From contig CAUBTS010000063.1 in NCBI GenBank assembly GCA_958438955.1, positions 1 to 11,318 of the forward strand: DNA of 11,318 bases. The letters are read 5' to 3'. Positions 7,309 through 11,318 of the stretch are shown here, one piece after another. Source of the stretch: an uncultured Collinsella sp. GTDB taxonomy: Bacteria > Actinomycetota > Coriobacteriia > Coriobacteriales > Coriobacteriaceae. The position numbers and the translations under genes were made by a program. The notes beneath the pieces were generated by a model, which worked only from the letters and a program-made list of their open reading frames with translations, was not told where the DNA came from and did no database searches. Positions within the stretch are counted from its first letter, which is position 1; the number at the start of each line of letters is the position of its first letter.

Positions 7309-9433
7309 GCGTTTCTGGTCTAGATGCGTTTTGACGCGCCGTCCGAGCTGCCATCGCAAGCGAGGCGGCTTTATGGGCCGCGCCGGTGTTGATCTGTTTA
7401 TCGAAGACAGCGCCTATACCACGCTTTCTTCTGCCGTGGTCATCCTAGTGGTGCTCACGTTGTTGTTTTCGTCGACCGCGGCGATATGGAGCATGTCGCG
7501 TGCCGGGGATACTCAGGTGGCGGCCGATAGCGGCGCGCTGGCGGGTGCCAACGTAGTGTCGTCCTATCACACGGCTGCCACGGTGGTTGATGCGAGCATC
7601 TTGAGCTTGGGCCTGGCGGGGTTTGCCACGATCGGGACGGGCCTGGTCGCCATCCTCATCCCGGGTGCCGAACCAGTTGCCGGCAATATGGTCGACACCG
7701 GGATTGAGATCATTAAAACGCGCAACAAGTTTGCCAAAAGCGCATCGGAAGGCTTACAGAAAATCGAGACGGCTCTGCCGTATCTGATCGCCGCGCGTGC
7801 CACGCAGGCGGTGTCGGCGCAGGATACCGATAGTGTGACCTATACCGGTACGGCGCTTGCCGTGCCCAGGACATCCGAGTCGGACTTCGCTGCGCTCAAA
7901 GGGTCAGAGATCTCGACCGATGCCATTAAAGACACATCAGATGATTTAGAGCGTGCGGCCGAGGAGCTGCGGAAGGCTTCTGAGGACACGGCGAAGGCTA
8001 AAGAGCGCGCTTGGCTGGCGGATTGTGGTGGGTCGGACGAGAGTTCGATTGGCAAGTACTCGTGTATGTGGGAGCGTGCGAAAAAACTAGCAGAACTATC
8101 TGACAGTCAGAACCGTCATGAAAAGTCGAGCATCACATGGGAGCCGCAAATAGCGCTCGATCGCGCGAAAATCTATTACCGGCAGCGCTTGGCGAATGAA
8201 AAACCTCAGGGATCGAGCGTCGAGATGAAAGCGCAGTCAGCCGCTCGAAAAGCGTTCTATGCCTATGCGATTGAAGAGGTCGATCGAGCATACATAAAAG
8301 ATGATGGTGAACGGTTTTCTGCCTATATCCCACTATTGCCGCGTGTCCCAAACGAGGTGCGGCCGACCGAGCTTTACACCGATGCTGCATGGCCTGTAAG
8401 CAACAATGACGGCAGAACATACCTGCATTATGGAGCCGAATGCCCCGTCTATCAGAAAGGGACTCCGAGTGGGCTGGCATCTGTTGCTGATTATGATGGT
8501 CGTGATACATGCGAAGCGTGCGGCTTCGGCGTGGTTGCGCTTGGAAGCGCCCTTATGCCGCCTTCGTCCATCAGAAATGGCTTCGAATACCACTTCAATG
8601 AATTCAAAGAGGCTCTGGAAGACTACGTCGAATGCCGCAACAAAGAACTCGAACTTGAGCGTCAGACCGAGGATGAGGCCGACCGTGCGGGCAATGCGTT
8701 TGACCAGGCCATTAAAGCGCTTTCCGGCGAGCGCCCGCGTATCGCCCCACCTGGCCGCAACGGCGTGGTCGCCTTTGCGGTTTCGGGTGACATTACCAGC
8801 CCCGATCAACTTAACTCCTCGTTTAACACGGCAGTCAGGCTTGGCGATCGCGGTGCTATCTCTGCCGCGGTGCTGGCGCCCGATGAGGCGACGGCGCAAA
8901 ACAACGTGCTTTCGCGATTTTTCTCGACATTGAAGGAACGCTCGGGCGGCGTTGCCGGCGTGCTCGACGGCGTCATGGATGTTTGGGGACGGCTGCTCGT
9001 GGGATACGGTGATATCCAAGGTTCGGCCGACGAACTTATGGACGAGATGATTAAAGACCTAGGAGGGGACAGCGGTGCGTTGGGCTCCATTGCATCGTGG
9101 CTCGGCGATACCGTTTCGGCGTCCGTGGCGGCGCTGGGTTTGGAACCGTGCGACTTGCGCCTGCGAAAGCCGGTGCTGACCGATTCCGCCAATGTCATTA
9201 AGAGTCCGGGGTCTGACATTGCGGGTCTCTCTCAAGCGCAAGACAAACTGCGAAGTATTCCGTTGGGCGTGACCGATCCCAAGGCGCTTTGCGAGGCGTT
9301 GGAATATCAAGTCGAACGCACCATTAGCGGTACGGTGTTCACACTTGCGGAGATTCCTCTGCCCGGCGGCGGCTCCATCCCGCTCACCGTCGATGTCGCC
9401 ACGCTGGTTGGCGCTCTGGGCGGTGGGTCGTAA
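7280..9433 (+). CDS. Large TadG-like pilus protein
   Basis: A 717-residue protein whose first 100 residues match the Flp pilus-assembly TadE/G-like pattern: basic N-tail, EDSAYTTLSSAVVILVVLTL helix (about 47-70), then the AADSGALAGA motif typical after the anchor. ATG 7280 is set by GGAGGG (7269-7274), 5 bases upstream. A second hydrophobic stretch lies at about 107-132. The rest should be extracellular: helical, charged and coiled-coil-like at about 200-245 and 440-480, with a cysteine set C249, C262, C388, C411-x2-C414 and C452 in the centre, then a Gly/Ser-rich helical C-terminus. TadG-type proteins are thought to anchor the pilus or sit at its tip. DNA from about 8041 to 8340 is 49% GC by count (148 of 300), lower than the roughly 60% of nearby genes, hinting at a variable or acquired central domain. 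Its TAA overlaps the next ATG. Confidence 0.75.
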   Translation: MIRGLLHGIKRFWSRCVLTRRPSCHRKRGGFMGRAGVDLFIEDSAYTTLSSAVVILVVLTLLFSSTAAIWSMSRAGDTQVAADSGALAGANVVSSYHTAATVVDASILSLGLAGFATIGTGLVAILIPGAEPVAGNMVDTGIEIIKTRNKFAKSASEGLQKIETALPYLIAARATQAVSAQDTDSVTYTGTALAVPRTSESDFAALKGSEISTDAIKDTSDDLERAAEELRKASEDTAKAKERAWLADCGGSDESSIGKYSCMWERAKKLAELSDSQNRHEKSSITWEPQIALDRAKIYYRQRLANEKPQGSSVEMKAQSAARKAFYAYAIEEVDRAYIKDDGERFSAYIPLLPRVPNEVRPTELYTDAAWPVSNNDGRTYLHYGAECPVYQKGTPSGLASVADYDGRDTCEACGFGVVALGSALMPPSSIRNGFEYHFNEFKEALEDYVECRNKELELERQTEDEADRAGNAFDQAIKALSGERPRIAPPGRNGVVAFAVSGDITSPDQLNSSFNTAVRLGDRGAISAAVLAPDEATAQNNVLSRFFSTLKERSGGVAGVLDGVMDVWGRLLVGYGDIQGSADELMDEMIKDLGGDSGALGSIASWLGDTVSASVAALGLEPCDLRLRKPVLTDSANVIKSPGSDIAGLSQAQDKLRSIPLGVTDPKALCEALEYQVERTISGTVFTLAEIPLPGGGSIPLTVDVATLVGALGGGS

Positions 9434-9909
9434 TGAGTATCCGCATGCGTCTGCGCGAGGAGCGCGCCCAAGCGACGGTTGAGATGGCAGTGGTTACGCC
9501 CGTTTTGCTGGTGCTGGCACTCATCGTGTACAACGTCATGATCTTTGCCAGCGCTGTCGCGCGCTTCGACCGCGTGGTGCCCGACATCGTGTTGGCGCAC
9601 GCTGTGGCGCCAGGCGGGGAGGGTGACGAGAACTCTGCTGATGCCTCGGTGACGGTCCAGACTCAAATTCTGAATGCCATGGAAGGCTATGACTTGCAGA
9701 TCGAAGTGTCGAGCGAGCAAGGCGCGGAGGCATCAGATGGTGGCCTGCTCTCCCTATCCGGTACGTTTAAGACCTACACCTGCACCATGCACTATGAGCC
9801 GTGGCCGACTTCTCTCAGCATCGCTGGCGTTCCGCTGGGGGCGCCGACAACGTTGTCGCACGAGCGCGCGGTGACGGTCGATCCATGGCGTCCGGGGGTG
9901 GTCATGTGA
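9433..9909 (+). CDS. Second TadE-like pseudopilin
   Basis: A 158-residue protein with the leader MSIRMRLREERA followed by QATVEMAVVTPVLLVLALIV, the same acidic-Ala processing motif and Glu+5 as the other pilins of the operon. The TP in the helix is typical of TadE/TadF proteins. The remainder is a small, mostly beta, presumably extracytoplasmic domain. It includes a pair of nearby residues (Y-T-C-T-M-H-Y) and ends WRPGVVM. ATG 9433 forms a TAATG overlap with the TadG-like gene, so translation is probably coupled. The stop overlaps the next gene's GTG by 4 bases. By position after TadG it may be the TadF equivalent, but sequence alone does not separate TadE from TadF. Confidence 0.8.
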   Translation: MSIRMRLREERAQATVEMAVVTPVLLVLALIVYNVMIFASAVARFDRVVPDIVLAHAVAPGGEGDENSADASVTVQTQILNAMEGYDLQIEVSSEQGAEASDGGLLSLSGTFKTYTCTMHYEPWPTSLSIAGVPLGAPTTLSHERAVTVDPWRPGVVM

Positions 9910-10265
9910 CCGCGGTCTCGTCCTACATCGCTTACGCGCGGGCACTCAACAGGCTGGGTTGGACGCCGGCCGAGTTTGTGGTGGCGGAGTCGTTTGTCGT
10001 GCGCCTGCGCGGCATGCTGGGGCGGCGTCCGGTTGCCGCCAATGGCCTGCCGCTTGTCATGGCATTTCCGCACTGTTCCTCAGTCCACACGTGTTTTATG
10101 GCCTATCCCATCGACATCGCCTTTATCGATGCACGCGGCTACGTTCTCGTATGCTACGAAAACGTACGTCCATGGCGTATGTGCTCCTGCCCCGGCGCCT
10201 GGGCCGTACTAGAGCGTCCTTCAATCATTGTTTCGACTCCTGCTCTCCAACGCGTGCCGGCTTAA
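9906..10265 (+). CDS. DUF192 family protein
   Basis: A 119-residue DUF192 protein; the function of the family is unknown. The start is GTG 9906, in a GTGA overlap with the upstream stop and with a G-rich stretch (about 9892-9900) before it. A longer in-frame extension would lie inside the previous gene. Family marks are RLRGMLGRRP near the start and the core CFMAYPIDIAFIDARGYVL, which corresponds to the usual WMKNTxIPLDIxFID with several substitutions, then a late W-A-V-L-E-R segment equivalent to VLExPxG. There is no signal peptide or membrane helix, unlike many DUF192 proteins, so it is likely cytosolic. As the last gene of the operon it may serve the pilus, but nothing in the sequence says how. 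Confidence 0.85.
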   Translation: MTAVSSYIAYARALNRLGWTPAEFVVAESFVVRLRGMLGRRPVAANGLPLVMAFPHCSSVHTCFMAYPIDIAFIDARGYVLVCYENVRPWRMCSCPGAWAVLERPSIIVSTPALQRVPA

Positions 10266-10283
10266 GAATTGGCGACAGTGGAC

Positions 10284-10298
10284 TTTCGTCATACGAAA
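10284..10298. promoter_or_regulatory. Palindrome upstream of the antitoxin-like gene
   Basis: TTTCGT-CAT-ACGAAA is a perfect 6-bp inverted repeat with a 3-base centre, 25 bases before the first ATG of the remnant. Promoter-like hexamers lie nearby (TTGGCG 10269-10274 with TACGAA 10292-10297, and TAAGAT 10304-10309) but none is convincing. Ribbon-helix-helix antitoxins commonly bind short palindromes at their own promoter, so an autoregulatory operator is a reasonable inference. Confidence 0.35.
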
Positions 10299-10323
10299 TT
10301 GGGTAAGATGGAGGAGAAGATGC

Positions 10324-10404
10324 ATGGATGTTGAGATCCATCCCAACGCTAAAAAGCACCTGACGGAAGGGGTCGATGATGGGCAAGACGTATACGGCCG
10401 CTAA
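10324..10404 (+). pseudogene. Probable truncated toxin remnant
   Basis: A 26-codon frame beginning MDVEIHPNAKKHLTEG, preceded by a strong GGAGGAG (10310-10316). The start resembles, from memory of the family, BrnT-like small toxins that begin with a short strand and then a H/S-P-x-A-R/K-K-H motif, and that sit directly upstream of their antitoxin. Only about 16 residues look genuine; the rest reads out of frame into the antitoxin gene and stops at TAA 10402-10404. A full toxin would need about 90 residues, so an internal deletion reaching the antitoxin start is likely. It could instead be a leader peptide coupling translation to the next gene. Confidence 0.4.
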
Positions 10405-10663
10405 TGGTCAGGTTGTAACGGATGAAATGATTGACGCGTGGTGCGAGTCGTACGAGCGCGGAGAGTTTCCGGATGGCGAACACACCGTTGGTGGGATCGT
10501 GCATGGACGGCCCCCGCTCTCAGGCGAGGGGACGGCAACGCTGTCGGTCAAGATTCCTCTGGGAATGAAGGAGGCCATTCGTCGACGGGCGGCTGCCGAG
10601 GGGATGACGCCAAGTGAGTTTGCCCGTGCGGCTCTGAGTGAAAAACTTCTTGCTGCCGGCTGA
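10379..10663 (+). CDS. Ribbon-helix-helix antitoxin-like protein
   Basis: A 94-residue protein. ATG 10379 is preferred over the adjacent in-frame ATG 10376 because GGAAGGGG (10365-10372) then has a 6-base gap. The C-terminal 40 residues form a ribbon-helix-helix pattern: strand TATLSVKIP, helix MKEAIRRRAAAEG, turn MTPS, helix EFARAALSEKLL. The N-terminal half (GQVVTDEMIDAWCESYERGE, then GIVHGRPPLSG) is not a domain I can name with certainty, but resembles the partner-binding part of antitoxins paired with BrnT-like toxins in Coriobacteriia. The gene overlaps the toxin remnant just upstream, so it is likely an orphan antitoxin that may still bind DNA. It is followed by the promoter of tRNA-Phe with no clear terminator between. 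Confidence 0.7.
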   Translation: MGKTYTAANGQVVTDEMIDAWCESYERGEFPDGEHTVGGIVHGRPPLSGEGTATLSVKIPLGMKEAIRRRAAAEGMTPSEFARAALSEKLLAAG

Positions 10664-10700
10664 TGCCTCTGACGTGCCGATTTATAGAACCGAGGCTGTG

Positions 10701-10754
10701 CTCAAAAACTTTTTTAAAATTCTCGGTTGACCGGAACGCGTCCTTGGTTATACT
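10701..10754 (+). promoter_or_regulatory. tRNA-Phe promoter with UP-like A/T tract
   Basis: TTGACC (10727-10732) and TATACT (10749-10754) are separated by 16 bases and each matches the consensus at five of six positions. An A/T-rich tract (about 10703-10721) occupies the UP-element position just upstream of -35. Expected start of transcription is near 10761. This is the clearest promoter of the window. Confidence 0.85.
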
Positions 10755-10760
10755 AATCAA

Positions 10761-10775
10761 GCCTTGAAACAAGGC
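10761..10775 (+). other. Leader hairpin before tRNA-Phe
   Basis: GCCTTG (10761-10766) and CAAGGC (10770-10775) form a perfect 6-bp stem with an AAA loop. It starts at the predicted transcription start, 11 bases before the mature tRNA 5' end, and could be a 5'-leader processing or stability element. Confidence 0.5.
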
Positions 10776-10786
10776 ACACCTCAAAT

Positions 10787-10841
<55 letters not shown>

Positions 10842-10859
<18 letters not shown>

Positions 10860-10904
10860 CCTTGAATTGACTAGGACCTCTGCAAAGGGGTCCTTTTCTT
10901 TTAT
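10842..10904 (+). repeat. 63-bp direct repeat, copy 1 (tRNA-Phe 3' end plus terminator)
   Basis: These 63 bases, from CGATTCCC in the T loop through the 3' acceptor strand and the terminator to TTTTAT, recur exactly at 11028-11090, 186 bp downstream. Duplicated tRNA 3' ends are the usual scar of site-specific integration into a tRNA gene, but a local tandem duplication is also possible. Confidence 0.95.
10873..10902 (+). terminator. Intrinsic terminator of tRNA-Phe
   Basis: AGGACCTC (10873-10880) pairs with GGGGTCCT (10887-10894), 8 bp including one G-T, around a TGCAAA loop, followed by the T-rich TTTCTTTT. It lies 13 bases after the tRNA. Confidence 0.9.
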
Positions 10905-10917
10905 GCAGCCCCCACAT

Positions 10918-11034
10918 GGAATCGAACCCCGTGAGGGCGCGGAGCTGAGTAAACGCGTAAGCGTTTGCCAGCGCAGCTCGCAAGGCGCGAAAGCGCCGCA
11001 GCGGTCCGTCCGCGCAGCGCGCGGACGCGATTCC
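10918..11034. other. Multi-branch structured element beside tRNA-Phe
   Basis: The segment closes on itself through GGAATCG (10918-10924) with CGATTCC (11028-11034). Inside, in order, are CCC-GTGA-GGG (10928-10937); a long arm GAGCTG/CAGCTC (10942-10947, 10974-10979) topped by GTAAACGC-GTAA-GCGTTTGC (10949-10968, one G-T pair); GGCGC-GAAA-GCGCC (10984-10997); and GTCCGCGC-AGC-GCGCGGAC (11008-11026). Three of the loops (GUGA, GUAA, GAAA) are GNRA tetraloops, a feature of folded RNA rather than chance. No reading frame in it looks coding. It could be an RNA, a small structured mobile or REP-like element, or a remnant of an integrated element. No promoter of its own is evident; it lies downstream of the tRNA terminator, and the second terminator copy follows it. 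Confidence 0.5.
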
Positions 11035-11090
11035 CTTCCCCGCCACCTTGAATTGACTAGGACCTCTGCAAAGGGGTCCTTTTCTTTTAT
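11028..11090 (+). repeat. 63-bp direct repeat, copy 2
   Basis: An exact copy of 10842-10904. It holds only the last part of the tRNA T arm, the acceptor 3' strand CCCCGCC and the terminator; no tRNA 5' part precedes it, so it is not a tRNA gene. The first 7 bases also close the structured element upstream. Confidence 0.95.
11059..11088 (+). terminator. Duplicated intrinsic terminator
   Basis: Same 8-bp stem, TGCAAA loop and T-rich tail as the tRNA-Phe terminator, carried along in the 63-bp repeat. It would end any transcript of the structured element. Confidence 0.8.
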
Positions 11091-11100
11091 CGAGGGCTCT

Positions 11101-11318
11101 GCGGAAATTGCGTCCCGGAATTTGGCTTCAGAGTGGGATGCGTTTTCCGCTTTGAGGCCGCTTGGGAAAGCGCGACCCGGAATCCGGCGTCAGAATGGGA
11201 CGCGCTTTCCTTTTTCGGCCTTTGGCGGAAACTGCGTCCCAGATCCCGCGCTCAGAACGGGATGCATTTTCCGGTTGAGGCCTCGAACGGAAAATGCATC
11301 CCAGTCTTTTGCGAAAAA
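11101..11318. repeat. 62-bp tandem array of alternating 14-bp half-sites (runs past window end)
   Basis: No gene lies in 10863-11318; this is its last part. Seven versions of GGAAAnnGCrtCCC alternate in orientation, starting at 11103(+), 11135(-), 11165(+), 11197(-), 11227(+), 11259(-) and 11289(+). The steps are exactly 32, 30, 32, 30, 32, 30, which gives a 62-bp period. Neighbouring half-sites vary together and stay complementary (11 to 14 of 14 matches), so hairpins are conserved. The spacers inside (+)/(-) pairs share TCAGA, and those between pairs contain GGCC. The array has no CRISPR-like repeat/spacer layout. Function unknown; it could be a REP-type intergenic repeat family or a protein-binding array. 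Confidence 0.85.
11259..11302. repeat. Near-perfect 44-bp palindrome in the array
   Basis: GGGATGCATTTTCCG (11259-11273) is the exact reverse complement of CGGAAAATGCATCCC (11288-11302). The centre GTTGAGGCCTCGAA continues the pairing through GAGG/CCTC with one mismatch and one G-T. It is the strongest cruciform or hairpin candidate in the window. Confidence 0.85.

Noticed and set aside
10688..10728. Terminator of the antitoxin-like gene from AACCGAG/CTCGGTT
   Set aside because: The 7-bp repeat has a 27-base loop, no T tract after it, and overlaps the tRNA promoter -35 box; the T run lies inside the loop.
11028..11054. Second tRNA-Phe gene
   Set aside because: Only the T-arm end and 3' acceptor strand are present; no D arm, anticodon arm or 5' acceptor strand precedes them.
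11101..11318. CRISPR array
   Set aside because: The repeating unit is a 62-bp palindromic tandem with conserved spacers, not identical repeats with unique spacers, and no cas genes are near.

Overview
The window looks like a chromosomal segment of a high-GC, monoderm Actinomycetota, most likely a Coriobacteriia member of the Collinsella type. This rests on gene content, strong GC-rich codon bias, and a Tad pilus locus with no secretin or other outer-membrane gene. The genus is inference; no 16S or other marker is present.

Layout. (1) Positions 1-428 hold the 3' part of rsgA, a ribosome-assembly GTPase, closed by a clear intrinsic terminator (446-480). (2) A 250-base intergenic region follows. 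It carries GCTGAC/GGTCAGC direct and inverted repeats that may be an operator. (3) Positions 681-10265 are one tightly packed, same-strand run of eleven genes with overlaps or gaps of no more than 10 bases. It encodes a Tad/Flp-type pilus machine: CpaB/RcpC-like SAF protein, TadZ/CpaE-like ATPase, TadA/CpaF motor ATPase, TadB and TadC inner-membrane platform proteins, a Flp-type pilin, an unrecognised single-pass membrane protein, a second small Flp-like pilin, a TadE-like pseudopilin, a 717-residue TadG-like protein, a second TadE-like pseudopilin and a DUF192 protein. TadZ would place the system, TadA would power it, TadB/TadC would form the membrane platform, and the Flp/TadE/TadG proteins would be the exported filament, tip or anchor parts. 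No prepilin peptidase (TadV/CpaA) is present, so it must be encoded elsewhere. (4) Positions 10266-10663 hold a ribbon-helix-helix antitoxin-like gene preceded by a 26-codon reading frame that resembles the first residues of a toxin: a probable decayed toxin-antitoxin pair. (5) Positions 10701-10902 hold a well-formed tRNA-Phe(GAA) transcription unit with UP-like A/T tract, promoter, leader hairpin, tRNA and terminator.

(6) The last ~450 bases have no gene but are full of structure. The tRNA-Phe 3' end and its terminator are duplicated exactly (63 bp, offset 186 bp). Between the copies lies a 117-nt segment that can fold into a closed multi-branch structure with three GNRA tetraloops. Then comes a tandem array with an exact 62-bp period made of seven alternating, mutually complementary 14-bp half-sites.

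Most notable points: a shared acidic-Ala prepilin-type motif, E-[E/D]-[S/R]-A-[Q/Y]-x-T, in five proteins of the pilus operon; a likely ATT start codon for the first TadE-like gene; the tRNA-adjacent structured element, with a mismatch in the tRNA acceptor stem that fits replacement of its 3' end; and the 62-bp palindromic array.
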